A stretch of DNA of 64,000 nucleotides from Kluyvera cryocrescens NBRC 102467 (GTDB lineage: Bacteria; Pseudomonadota; Gammaproteobacteria; Enterobacterales; Enterobacteriaceae). The notes below the pieces were generated by a model that was not told the origin of the DNA, did not search any database, and saw nothing but the letters and a program-made list of their open reading frames with translations. Shown here in pieces: positions 48,714 to 58,000 of the stretch (position 1 is its first letter; the number at the start of each line of letters is the position of its first letter). The translations under genes and the position numbers were made by a program. The stretch covers positions 62,001 to 126,000 of the forward strand of contig NZ_BCTM01000008.1 of the NCBI RefSeq assembly GCF_001571285.1, written 5' to 3'.

Positions 48714-49065
48714 CTGTGCAGGTATTTATAATTATAGAAAAAAGCAGCGGTATAAATTAACAAATTTTTCTATGGGTAATGCGATCTTTTACTAAAATTT
48801 ACCCATATCGCCATTTTTTCTTAGAGATGTCTATAATATAAAATGTCGGTTAAATATTTTTTAAATAACAGCATATTGCTGCGTTGGGATTCACTGTTTT
48901 TGTCGCTAAAAAGGCCATGAATTCTCATCGAAGCCATAGCAGACAAATTGCATCCTGCCGCATAAATCTGGATAATATTTCATCAATGACAGCTCCGGAG
49001 GTCACCATTCGTTCCCTTAAGGGCGTATGTGTTGCAGGGAAGAGAAGTGGTGGTGGAGGTTTAAA
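48714..49065. other. chaA-chaC intergenic region without chaB
   Basis: 352 bp, AT-rich at the left end. E. coli has chaB (76 residues) at this place; no ORF here resembles it, and the small ORF 48884-49072 is unrelated. The region should hold the promoters of chaA and chaC. Confidence 0.55.
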
Positions 49066-49746
49066 GTGTTAACGCGTGATTTCTTGATGAAGGCAGATTG
49101 TACAACGGCGTTTGGCGCCATTGAGGAATCGCTGCTGTGGTCTGCTGAACAACGTGCTGCGTCGCTGGCGGCAACGCTGGCCTGCCGCCCGGATAATGGT
49201 CCGGTATGGATTTTCGGCTACGGTTCTCTGATGTGGAACCCGGCGCTTAATTTTAGTGAGTCGGTCACCGGTACGCTGGTTGGCTGGCATCGGGCGTTCT
49301 GCCTACGTCTTACCGCAGGCCGCGGTAGCGCCTGCCAGCCGGGGCGGATGCTGGCGCTTAAAGAAGGCGGGCGCACCACGGGCGTGGCCTATCGATTGCC
49401 GGACGACGAAATTGAAAACGAGCTTTCCCTGCTGTGGAAGCGCGAGATGATCACCGGCTGCTACCTGCCGACCTGGTGCAAGCTGTGTCTGGATGATGGC
49501 CGCACGGTGAACGCGCTGGTCTTTATTATGGATCCACGTCATCCGCTGTATGAGTCCGATACCAGCGTGCAGGTGATTGCGCCGCTGATCGCGCGCGCCA
49601 GCGGGCCGCTGGGTACCAATGCGCAATATCTGTTCTCGCTTGAGCAGGAGCTGCAAAAGCTGGGAATGCCGGATGACGGCCTGAATGAGCTGATTGGTAA
49701 GGTACGGACGCTGGTTGGCGGCGTGAATCCGCCGGGCCTGGCCTAG
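49066..49746 (+). CDS. chaC: Glutathione-specific gamma-glutamylcyclotransferase ChaC
   Basis: 226 residues with a GTG start at 49066, chosen for GGAGG five or six bases before it and co-linearity with E. coli ChaC (LTRDFLMKADCTTAFGAIEE). VWIFGYGSLMWNP is the substrate-binding loop and the acidic catalytic residue lies in the ENELSLLWKREM segment. It degrades glutathione to 5-oxoproline and Cys-Gly. The C-terminus differs from the K-12 protein and ends VNPPGLA. Confidence 0.93.
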   Translation: MLTRDFLMKADCTTAFGAIEESLLWSAEQRAASLAATLACRPDNGPVWIFGYGSLMWNPALNFSESVTGTLVGWHRAFCLRLTAGRGSACQPGRMLALKEGGRTTGVAYRLPDDEIENELSLLWKREMITGCYLPTWCKLCLDDGRTVNALVFIMDPRHPLYESDTSVQVIAPLIARASGPLGTNAQYLFSLEQELQKLGMPDDGLNELIGKVRTLVGGVNPPGLA

Positions 49747-49757
49747 AAGGTACTGTG

Positions 49758-49787
49758 AAAACCCCGGAAGTGCGTGCTTCCGGGGTG
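49758..49787. terminator. Terminator after chaC
   Basis: ACCCCGGAAG-TGCGTG-CTTCCGGGGT; shared by convergent chaC and the DUF1883 gene. Confidence 0.8.
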
Positions 49788-49792
49788 AAACA

Positions 49793-50032
49793 TCAGGCTG
49801 CTACGTAGCTGATGGAGTGCTCAAGAGACTGGCTGTGGCTATCGATCAGCACATTCCAGGTTCCGCTATACGGTACGGTCAGATACGCTTTTTCTTCGTT
49901 CTGTACGCTCAAAACATCGGTATTGTGGCTGCTGGTATTCTTCTGCGTGCTCATTAAATGAATATGGCAACGCTCTGAACAACGCACCACCACCGTATCC
50001 CCACCAAACAATGTCAAACTTGCCTTAACCAT
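49793..50032 (-). CDS. DUF1883-like small protein
   Basis: About 79 residues from ATG 50032, where the recognisable fold begins (MVKASLTLFGGDTVVVRCSERCHIHLM); the ORF extends to 50110 without a better ribosome site. The end TVPYSGTWNVLIDSHSQSLEHSISYV fits DUF1883, which may bind ligand or effector. Function unknown. Confidence 0.6.
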   Translation of the reverse strand: MVKASLTLFGGDTVVVRCSERCHIHLMSTQKNTSSHNTDVLSVQNEEKAYLTVPYSGTWNVLIDSHSQSLEHSISYVAA

Positions 50033-50310
50033 CGCCAATCTACCCCGCTGCCTATGAGTCAACCCGCTTCCTGCGATCGAATCCTCTATTTCGCCTGTGA
50101 TATTGTTCACAAATCACTCATGGCATAACACCAAACCCGGGGAGGGGGGATGCTGATTTTGATCAAAAAAATCAGTAACGCTTCAACAAAAATGACAAAA
50201 TCCCTGAATCCATTCAGCTTTCATGACATTCCTACGAGGAATGCCGCAGAGGTAATATAAAATCCTTTAAATTGCGTGGATTTTAGCGTGCCCGGCTAAA
50301 TCGCTGTGAA

Positions 50311-50664
50311 TCAGAAGGTCAACACTTTATCCGCCGCCAGCGTCCACTGCGCCAGTTCAACCAGCGTGCCGATCTCTACGCCGTCAATCAGCGGTAGCGT
50401 GCTGATGCCGCGGCCATCGGTGCAGGTCTTACACAATTTAACCGGGACGCCTTGGACGGTGAGGATCTCCAGCATCTGCTGAATGTTGTAGCCTTCTGCC
50501 GGCTTTTGCCCGCGCAGGCCGGCGGTAACCGCATCGGACATTAAAAATAGCTGCAGCTGCAGGTCATCCTGCTGATCGCGCAGAGCGATAGCTAAACGCA
50601 GGCTGTTGAACAGGGATTCGCTGCCGTAAGCAGCACCGTTGGCAATAATGACGATACGTTGCAT
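50311..50664 (-). CDS. ychN: DsrE-family protein YchN
   Basis: 117 residues. MQRIVIIANGAAYGSESLFNSLRLAIAL and KLCKTCTDGRGIS match YchN, a hexameric DsrE/F-fold protein related to sulfur-relay proteins. In E. coli it lies between chaC and ychP, where the nas operon is inserted here. Confidence 0.93.
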   Translation of the reverse strand: MQRIVIIANGAAYGSESLFNSLRLAIALRDQQDDLQLQLFLMSDAVTAGLRGQKPAEGYNIQQMLEILTVQGVPVKLCKTCTDGRGISTLPLIDGVEIGTLVELAQWTLAADKVLTF

Positions 50665-50738
50665 CTGAACTCCTTTAAGGCACGGTTATTGCTTAACGTT
50701 AGGACTATCGGTAAGAAAATCCTATAACGGGAGAGCGC

Positions 50739-51947
50739 ATGATAAACCGTGAAGATGAGACACCCGGCGCTATCGAGTGGTTTCGTTACGCGCGTCAGGT
50801 GCAGAAAGAGCAGCTCCATCAGCTCGCACAGCAGGGGCAACTGGTGAGCCAGTTAAGCCACGTGGTGCACATGTTACAGTGTGAGCGGGGGGCATCCAAC
50901 ATTTGGTTGTGCTCGCAAGGGGCTTTATACGCCGCCGAACGCCGCGCCAGCGCCGCGCTAGTGGACGAACAGACGCGCGCGCTGCTGGCGTATTTGGTCC
51001 CACAGCATTTACCTTCTGCCAGCGGCCTGTGCCAGCGCATTGCTCGTGCGGTGTGGTCGCTGGAACAATTGCCGGCGCTGCGCGAAAAAGTGACCGCTCG
51101 ACAAATCAGTCCGGAGACCGCCACAGTCCAGTTCAGCCGGACGATCCGCCATCTGCTGAATATCATTCCACAGCTCAATGACAGCATTGACGATCCCACG
51201 CTCGCCGCGCGTTTGGTGGCACTCTACAGCTTTATGCAGGGGAAAGAATTAGTGGGCCAGGAGCGAGCGCTTGGGGCGCAGGGCTTTGCGTTGGGTGATT
51301 TCAGTGATGAACTGCGCCAGCGTCTGGTGGACCGAATTGACGGCCAGCAGCCCTGTTTCGACAGTTTTTTATCGCTGGCCAGCGCGCCGCTCAAAATGCT
51401 GTTCTTTACCGAGTGCCAGGCGGGAATTGCCATCGAGCAGCTGCGCCGTATCGCCTGTACCCGAAAACCCACGGCGGATGATGGGCAGAGCGCGCTGCAC
51501 TGGTTTACCCTGCAAACCCAACGTCTCGAGCACATGCGCGGGCTGGAAGAGCTGTTGATTGGTGAGCTGATGGCCGCCGTCGACAATCTATTGCACGAGG
51601 ACGAGGCGCTAGCACCGACGTATGACGACCCGCAGAGCGACAGCCTGGTACTGCATCTTGACCGCCAACTGTTGCCGTTGGTTCGTCAGCAGGCGCGCGA
51701 GCTGGAGCAGCTCTCCGCTCAGTTGGCGTCGCTGAAGGATACGCTCGAAGAACGGCGTTTAATTGATAAGGCGAAAAGCGTCCTGATGACCCATCGGCAA
51801 ATGAGCGAGGAGCAGGCCTGGCACTGCCTGCGTAAGATGGCGATGGACAAAAACCAGCGGATGGTGGAAATCGCCCGCGCGCTGTTGGCGGTTAAGTCAC
51901 TGTGGCACAGCGATGAGGAAGCCCCGTTGCACAATCACCGGGCATGA
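50739..51947 (+). CDS. nasR: Nitrate-responsive antiterminator NasR
   Basis: 402 residues. An N-terminal NIT (nitrate/nitrite-sensing, all-helical) domain covers about residues 25-300, and a C-terminal ANTAR RNA-binding domain about 330-390 (RRLIDKAKSVLMTHRQMSEEQAWHCLRKMAM). In Klebsiella oxytoca NasR binds the nasF leader in response to nitrate and prevents termination. It is immediately upstream of that leader here. RBS CGGGAGAG. Confidence 0.96.
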   Translation: MINREDETPGAIEWFRYARQVQKEQLHQLAQQGQLVSQLSHVVHMLQCERGASNIWLCSQGALYAAERRASAALVDEQTRALLAYLVPQHLPSASGLCQRIARAVWSLEQLPALREKVTARQISPETATVQFSRTIRHLLNIIPQLNDSIDDPTLAARLVALYSFMQGKELVGQERALGAQGFALGDFSDELRQRLVDRIDGQQPCFDSFLSLASAPLKMLFFTECQAGIAIEQLRRIACTRKPTADDGQSALHWFTLQTQRLEHMRGLEELLIGELMAAVDNLLHEDEALAPTYDDPQSDSLVLHLDRQLLPLVRQQARELEQLSAQLASLKDTLEERRLIDKAKSVLMTHRQMSEEQAWHCLRKMAMDKNQRMVEIARALLAVKSLWHSDEEAPLHNHRA

Positions 51948-52016
51948 ATGCCTGAACGCGGTGCAACAGGGCGAGAGCAGTAACTGTTTTTCCCGGATAT
52001 TACGCGATTTCACACC

Positions 52017-52032
52017 TGGCATCTGATTTGCA
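52017..52032 (+). promoter_or_regulatory. Sigma-54 promoter of the nasF operon
   Basis: TGGCAT-CTGAT-TTGCA keeps GG at -24 and GC at -12 with exact spacing, a good match to TGGCAC-N5-TTGCW. Klebsiella nasF is sigma-54 and NtrC dependent. Transcription would start near 52043. I did not find a convincing upstream NtrC site. Confidence 0.75.
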
Positions 52033-52042
52033 TTAGTTCTGA

Positions 52043-52148
52043 AAACAGTCGGTTGTGCGCCAATGGCGGCGCGTGAACCACGAGGATAAAGGCGTCCTGC
52101 AATGCGTAAGCATTGCCGGGCGCTTTTTTTTTGCATTCGGGAGCGAGT
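52043..52148 (+). promoter_or_regulatory. nasF leader RNA with NasR-binding hexaloop hairpin and attenuator
   Basis: Hairpin 52051-52079 has a GGTT/AACC and GCGCC/GGCGC stem capped by the hexaloop AATGGC, with A at loop position 1 and G at 4, the ANTAR target pattern. The terminator follows at 52092-52132. The first of the two hexaloops usual for ANTAR targets was not clearly seen. Nitrate-bound NasR should bind here and allow read-through. Confidence 0.7.
52092..52132 (+). terminator. nasF leader attenuator terminator
   Basis: GCGTCCTGCAATGC (52092-52105) pairs with GCATTGCCGGGCGC (52110-52123) apart from one mismatch and one wobble, then nine T. Confidence 0.88.
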
Positions 52149-53405
52149 ATGGGCGAGACGTTTTCACTATCACGGCGGCGGTTATTACAGGCGGGAGCGG
52201 CGTTGGGCGGGGCGATGCTACTGCCCGGCATGGTGCCATCGGTTTGGGCGGCGGGTTCGGATAAGCCGGAACTCACAACGGTCAAGGTGGGGTTTATCCC
52301 GTTGACCGACTGCGCGCCGCTGGCGATAGCCTCCTTGAAAGGGTTCGATAAAAAGTACGGCATTACGCTGGTGCCGAGCAAAGAGGCCAGTTGGGCGGCA
52401 GTACGCGACAAGCTGGTTAACGGCGAACTGGATGCCGCTCATATTCTCTATGGTCTGCTGTATGGGCTGGAGTTGGGTATTGCCGGTAAACCGCAGGCGA
52501 TGGCCAACCTCATGACCCTGAACCGCAATGGCCAAGGGATCACCTTGTCGACGGATTTGCAGGAAAAGGGCGTCACCGATCTTGGTGGCCTGAAAACGCT
52601 TGTCGCTAACAGTGAGCCGGGCACCTATACCTTCGCCCACACCTTCCCGACCGGCACTCACGCCATGTGGCTTTATTACTGGCTGGCGAGCGGCGGCATT
52701 AACCCGTTTACCGATGTGCGAACGGTAGTGGTACCGCCGCCGCAGATGGTGATGAACATGCGGATTGGCAACATGGTGGGATTCTGCGTGGGGGAGCCGT
52801 GGAATGCCCGCGCCATCAACGACCGCATCGGTTTTACCGCCGCCACCAGCCAGGACATCTGGCCGGATCATCCGGAAAAAGTGCTCGGCACTCGCCGGGA
52901 CTGGGTCGAGCAACATCCTAATACCAGCCGCGCACTGGTTGCCGCCCTGCTTGATGCCGCGCGCTGGATAGACGCTTCCGATGATAACAAACGCGAGACC
53001 GCGAAGATCCTCGCCCAGCGCGGCTGGCTGAATACCAAAGAACAATATCTGACCGGCCGTATGCTCGGCGCCTACGACAACGGTATCGGTCGCCGCTGGC
53101 AGGACCCGCATCCGATCCGCTTTTTTGACCAGGGCGAGGTTAGCTATCCCTGGCTGTCTGACGGCATGTGGTTCTTAACGCAGTTCCGCCGTTGGGGCCT
53201 GTTGAAGAGCGATCCGGATTATCTGGCCGTTGCCCAGCGTATTAACCGTATCGAGGTGTGGAAAGAGGCGGCGCTGGCGGTGGGCGGGGTCACTGCGCCA
53301 ACGCAAACGCTGCGCAGCAGCAAATTGATCGACGGCTCGATATGGACCGGGGCCGATCCAGCCGGGTACGCCCGGAGTTTTAACGTTCAACGCCTGGGGG
53401 CATGA
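52149..53405 (+). CDS. nasF: Nitrate ABC transporter substrate-binding protein NasF
   Basis: 418 residues from ATG 52149 (GGGAGCGAGT upstream). A twin-arginine signal (SRRRLLQAGAALGGAML) predicts export through Tat. The mature part resembles NrtA-type nitrate binding proteins (KVGFIPLTDCAPLAIASLKGFDKKYGI; YTFAHTFPTGTHAMWLYYWLAS). Delivers nitrate to NasE-NasD. First gene of nasFEDCBA; 1 bp from nasE. Confidence 0.95.
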   Translation: MGETFSLSRRRLLQAGAALGGAMLLPGMVPSVWAAGSDKPELTTVKVGFIPLTDCAPLAIASLKGFDKKYGITLVPSKEASWAAVRDKLVNGELDAAHILYGLLYGLELGIAGKPQAMANLMTLNRNGQGITLSTDLQEKGVTDLGGLKTLVANSEPGTYTFAHTFPTGTHAMWLYYWLASGGINPFTDVRTVVVPPPQMVMNMRIGNMVGFCVGEPWNARAINDRIGFTAATSQDIWPDHPEKVLGTRRDWVEQHPNTSRALVAALLDAARWIDASDDNKRETAKILAQRGWLNTKEQYLTGRMLGAYDNGIGRRWQDPHPIRFFDQGEVSYPWLSDGMWFLTQFRRWGLLKSDPDYLAVAQRINRIEVWKEAALAVGGVTAPTQTLRSSKLIDGSIWTGADPAGYARSFNVQRLGA

Positions 53406-53406
53406 G

Positions 53407-54282
53407 ATGAAGACCAAAACCACGATTGTCGATGTGCCTGCACCCGCAGGTGAAGTGATTACGCTACCGCCGGTGCAGGTGCGTCGCCAGCCGCCCGCGT
53501 TCCGACGTCATTTGCGCGCGCTTGCCGAACGCACCATTCCGGCGCTACTGGGGCTTGGGCTGCTGGTGCTGGCCTGGCAGCTTGCCGCCGTGAACAGCAA
53601 GGGCTTCCCGACGCCGCTCAGCACCCTGGATTCTGCGTTAACGCTGTTTGCGGATCCGTTCTACATCAACGGGCCAAACGACGTGGGCGTTGGCTGGAAT
53701 GTGCTGGCCTCTTTGCAGCGCGTGGCGGTGGGCTTTGGGCTGGCGGCGCTGGTCGGGATCCCGCTGGGCTTTTTAATTGGTCGCTTTACCTTCGCTTCGC
53801 GCATGTTTACGCCGCTAATTGCGCTGCTGCGCCCAGTCAGCCCGCTGGCCTGGCTGCCGATCGGTCTGCTGCTGTTTCAGAAGGCGGAACCGGCGTCGAG
53901 CTGGACGATTTTCATCTGCTCGATCTGGCCGATGGTTATCAACACCGCCGAAGGGGTGAAACGCATACCGCAGGATTACCTCAACGTGGCGCGGGTGCTG
54001 CAACTTTCCGAATGGACGGTGATGCGCAAAATTCTGTTCCCGGCGGTGCTGCCGTCGGTGCTGACCGGCGTTCGTTTGTCGATTGGCATTGCCTGGCTGG
54101 TGATTGTGGCGGCGGAAATGCTCACCGGTGGCCTGGGAATTGGCTTCTGGATTTGGAACGAGTGGAACAACCTTAATGTTGAAAACATCCTGATCGCCAT
54201 CGTGATTATTGGCGTGGTGGGACTGCTGCTTGAGCAAGGGCTGATGCTGATTGCGCGTCGTTTTAGCTGGCAAGAAAAGTGA
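53407..54282 (+). CDS. nasE: Nitrate ABC transporter permease NasE
   Basis: 291 residues with about six membrane segments and the permease EAA-like loop (NVARVLQLSEWTVMRKILFPAVLPSVLTGVRLSIG). NrtB-type inner-membrane channel. Starts one base after the nasF stop. Confidence 0.95.
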   Translation: MKTKTTIVDVPAPAGEVITLPPVQVRRQPPAFRRHLRALAERTIPALLGLGLLVLAWQLAAVNSKGFPTPLSTLDSALTLFADPFYINGPNDVGVGWNVLASLQRVAVGFGLAALVGIPLGFLIGRFTFASRMFTPLIALLRPVSPLAWLPIGLLLFQKAEPASSWTIFICSIWPMVINTAEGVKRIPQDYLNVARVLQLSEWTVMRKILFPAVLPSVLTGVRLSIGIAWLVIVAAEMLTGGLGIGFWIWNEWNNLNVENILIAIVIIGVVGLLLEQGLMLIARRFSWQEK

Positions 54283-54292
54283 GGAGAGAGCA

Positions 54293-55081
54293 ATGAAACC
54301 ATTAATTCAGGTACAGGCCGTAAGCCAGCGTTTTCACACCGCCAGCGGCGAGTTTCTGGCGCTGCAAAATGTCTCTTTCGATATCCACGAGGGGGAAACC
54401 GTCAGCCTGATAGGCCACTCCGGCTGCGGGAAATCCACGCTGCTGAATCTGATCGCCGGTATTACGCTACCGACCGAAGGCGGGCTTATCTGCGACAACC
54501 GAGAAATCGCAGGGCCCGGCCCGGAACGCGCGGTGGTATTTCAAAACCACTCGCTGCTGCCGTGGCTGAGCTGCTTTGATAACGTCGCGCTGGCGGTTGA
54601 CCACGTCTTCCAGCGCACCATGAGCAAAGTCGAGCGTCGCGAGTGGATTGAGCACAATCTCGATCGCGTGCAGATGGGGCATGCCATGCACAAACGTCCC
54701 GGCGAAATCTCAGGCGGCATGAAGCAGCGCGTGGGCATCGCACGGGCGCTGGCGATGAAACCCAAAGTCCTGCTGATGGATGAACCGTTCGGTGCGCTGG
54801 ACGCGCTGACCCGCGCACACCTGCAGGATTCGGTGATGCAAATCCAGCAGGCGCTGAACACCACCATCGTACTGATTACCCACGACGTTGATGAGGCGGT
54901 GCTGCTGTCGGACCGAGTGCTGATGATGACCAATGGCCCGGCGGCCACCGTTGGCGAGATCCTGGATGTCAATTTGCCGCGTCCGCGCAATCGGGTGCAG
55001 TTGGCGGATGACAGCCGTTACCATCATCTGCGCCAGCAAATTCTTCACTTCCTCTATGAAAAGCAGCCGAAAGCGGCGTAA
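54293..55081 (+). CDS. nasD: Nitrate ABC transporter ATPase NasD
   Basis: 262 residues from ATG 54293 (GAGGAGAGAGCA before it; the longer ORF overlaps nasE). Walker A GHSGCGKST, signature SGGMKQR, Walker B VLLMDEPFGALD. Drives uptake through NasE. No C-terminal nitrate-binding domain, unlike NrtC. Confidence 0.95.
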   Translation: MKPLIQVQAVSQRFHTASGEFLALQNVSFDIHEGETVSLIGHSGCGKSTLLNLIAGITLPTEGGLICDNREIAGPGPERAVVFQNHSLLPWLSCFDNVALAVDHVFQRTMSKVERREWIEHNLDRVQMGHAMHKRPGEISGGMKQRVGIARALAMKPKVLLMDEPFGALDALTRAHLQDSVMQIQQALNTTIVLITHDVDEAVLLSDRVLMMTNGPAATVGEILDVNLPRPRNRVQLADDSRYHHLRQQILHFLYEKQPKAA

Positions 55082-55090
55082 GGAGGGGCT

Positions 55091-58000
55091 ATGCGGCAAC
55101 TGGTGATCATCGGCAATGGCATGGCGGCAACCCGGCTGGCGGAAACGCTGGTGGCTACCGCGCCCGGCGCGTTTGCGATAACCATTATCGGCGATGAGCC
55201 GCATCCGGCCTATAACCGCATTCAGCTGTCGCCGGTACTCGGTGGTGAAAAGGCTTTTGCACAGACGCTGTTGCACCCGGCGCAGTGGTATGCCGAACAC
55301 GGTATCACCCTATGCTGCGGTGAAACGGCGCTGATGGTGGATACCACGGCGCGCAGGGTGCGCACCACCCAGCGTGAGCTGGCATGGGATGAGTTGGTCT
55401 TTGCCTGTGGTTCGACGGCCTTTTTACCCCCTTTAGCCGGCATCGACCTGCCGCACGTCCAGGCTTTTCGCAGTATCAAAGATGTTGATGCCATCCTCGC
55501 GCTTGCAGGCGATACGGTGGTGATTGGCGGCGGCGTGTTAGGCGTTGAAGCCGCCGCCGCGCTACGGCGATTAGGTGACAACGTCACTTTAATTCATCGC
55601 GGCGATCGGTTGATGGAGCAACAGCTGGATGAACAGGCCGGTGCGCTGTTGGCACAGCGTCTGGCGGAGCGGGGAATTTCCTGTGCGCTCAATGCCGGTG
55701 TTGAACGGGTGACACCGCAGGCGGTGCTGCTCAGCGATGGGCGTGAAATACCGGCCGCGCGAGTCGTGATGGCCACCGGCGTGCGGCCAAATATCACGCT
55801 GGCGCAAAGCGCCGGACTCGCCTGCCAGCGCGGCATTATCGTCAACCGCCGGTTGGCGACGGCGGTACCTGGGGTGAGCGCCATCGGTGAGTGTTGTGAA
55901 ATCGATGGCCAAACCTTTGGCCTGGTTGCGCCCTGCATGCAACAGGCGGACGTGCTGGCGGCGCGTCTTGCGGACAACGGCGGTGAGGACTTTCACTGGC
56001 AGGACAGCGGCACACGGCTGAAAGTCACCGGCATCGATCTCTTCAGCGCTGGGCGCATCCAGGCTACCCCGGAGGACGAAAGCTGGTGTTCGCTGGATCC
56101 TGTCACTGGACACTATCGCCGCCTGCTCGTGCGCCATGGGCAACTGGCGGGCGTGCTGTTGTTTGGCGATTGCGCCAGCGCCGCGACGTTCACCGATTTA
56201 CTGCATACCACGCAGCCTGCACAAGCGGGTTGGATCTTCGACCAATTCACGACGCAGCCATCGGCTGCAGGAACGCAAACAATGACAAAACCAACATTAG
56301 CGCTGGTGGGGCACGGTATGGTCGGCCACCATTTTCTTGAGCAATGCGTCAGCCGTAACCTGCATCAGCAGTACCAGATAGTGGTGTTTGGCGAAGAACG
56401 CTACGCGGCCTACGACCGGGTGCATTTATCTGAGTATTTCGCCGGGCGTAGCGCCGACTCCCTGTCGCTGGTGGCGGGGGATTTTTTTGCCGAGCACGGT
56501 ATCGAGCTACGTTTGTCGCAGGCGGTGACCGGCATAGACATCGAGTCGCGTGTTATTCGCGATGCAGAAGGCCATGAGCTGCATTGGGATAAACTGGTAC
56601 TTGCCACCGGATCGTATCCGTTTGTTCCGCCGATCCCCGGTAACGATCTGCCGGATTGCTTTGTTTACCGCACTCTGGATGATTTAGATGCCATAGCCGC
56701 GCGGGCAAAAACGGCCACTCGCGGCGTTGTCATCGGTGGCGGTCTGCTGGGGCTGGAAGCGGCGAATGCGCTGCGCCAACTGGGATTGTCGACTGCGGTG
56801 GTGGAGTTCGCGCCAAACCTGATGGCCGTTCAGCTCGATAACGGCGGCGCCGCGATGCTGCGCGAGAAGATCGTGGAATTAGGCGTGGGCGTGCATACCA
56901 GCAAAGCCACGACCGCCATCACGCCAATGGCCGATGGGCTGATGCTGAACTTTGCCGACGGCAGCAGTCTGGAAACCGATATGGTGGTGTTCTCGGCCGG
57001 GATCCGCCCTCAGGACGCGCTAGCCCGCAGCGCCGGTATCCGTCTTGGCGAACGCGGCGGTATCGCGGTGGACAACCAATGTCGGACTTCCGCTGCGGAT
57101 ATATACGCGATCGGCGAATGCGCCCTGTGGGACAACAAAATTTACGGCCTGGTGGCCCCGGGCTACCAGATGGCACGGGTCGCCGCGGGAGTGCTCGCCG
57201 GCGAGGCGTGCGCATTTACCGGCGCGGACATGAGCACCAAACTCAAGCTGTTGGGCGTTGATGTGGCTTCCTTTGGCGATGCCCAAGGGCGTACCGCTGG
57301 CAGCCAGAGCTATCAGTGGATCCATGGCCCGGAACAGGTCTATAAAAAAATCGTGGTTAGCGCCGATGGCAAACAGCTATTGGGCGGCGTGCTGGTGGGC
57401 GACGCCAGCGATTACGCCACGCTTTTACAGATGATGCTGAACGAGATAGCGCTGCCATCACGCCCTGAGTCGCTGATCCTGCCAGCGCTGGAAGGTTCCG
57501 CCCCGAAAGCCTTGGGCGTGGCGGCTTTGCCGGACAGTGCGCAGATTTGCTCGTGTCATAACGTCAGTAAAGGCGATATTTGTCAGGCGGTCAGCGCAGG
57601 GGCAAGCAGCATCGGCGCCATCAAAAGCTGTACCAAAGCGGCGACTGGCTGCGGCGGCTGTAGTGCGCTGGTGAAACAGGTGATGGAATACCAGCTTGCG
57701 CAGCAGGGCGTTGAGGTGAAAAAGGACATTTGTGAGCATTTCCCGTATTCGCGGCAGGAGATTTATCACCTGGTGCGGGTCAACCGCATTCATACCTTCG
57801 AACAACTGATTCAGCGCTATGGTCACGGTGACGGCTGCGAGATCTGTAAACCGCTGGTGGGCTCAGTACTGGCGTCGTGCTGGAATGAATACCTGCTCAA
57901 ACCGGCGCACTTACCGCTGCAGGACACCAACGATCGCTATTTCGCCAATATTCAGAAGGACGGAACCTACTCGATTGTGCCAAGGATGCCGGCGGGAGAA

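Noticed and set aside
48884-49072. 62-codon ORF in the place of chaB
   Set aside because: Its sequence does not resemble ChaB and it runs into the chaC start region.
50150-50180. Possible FNR box upstream of ychN region (TTGATCAAA)
   Set aside because: The second half-site does not fit TTGAT-N4-ATCAA at the required spacing.
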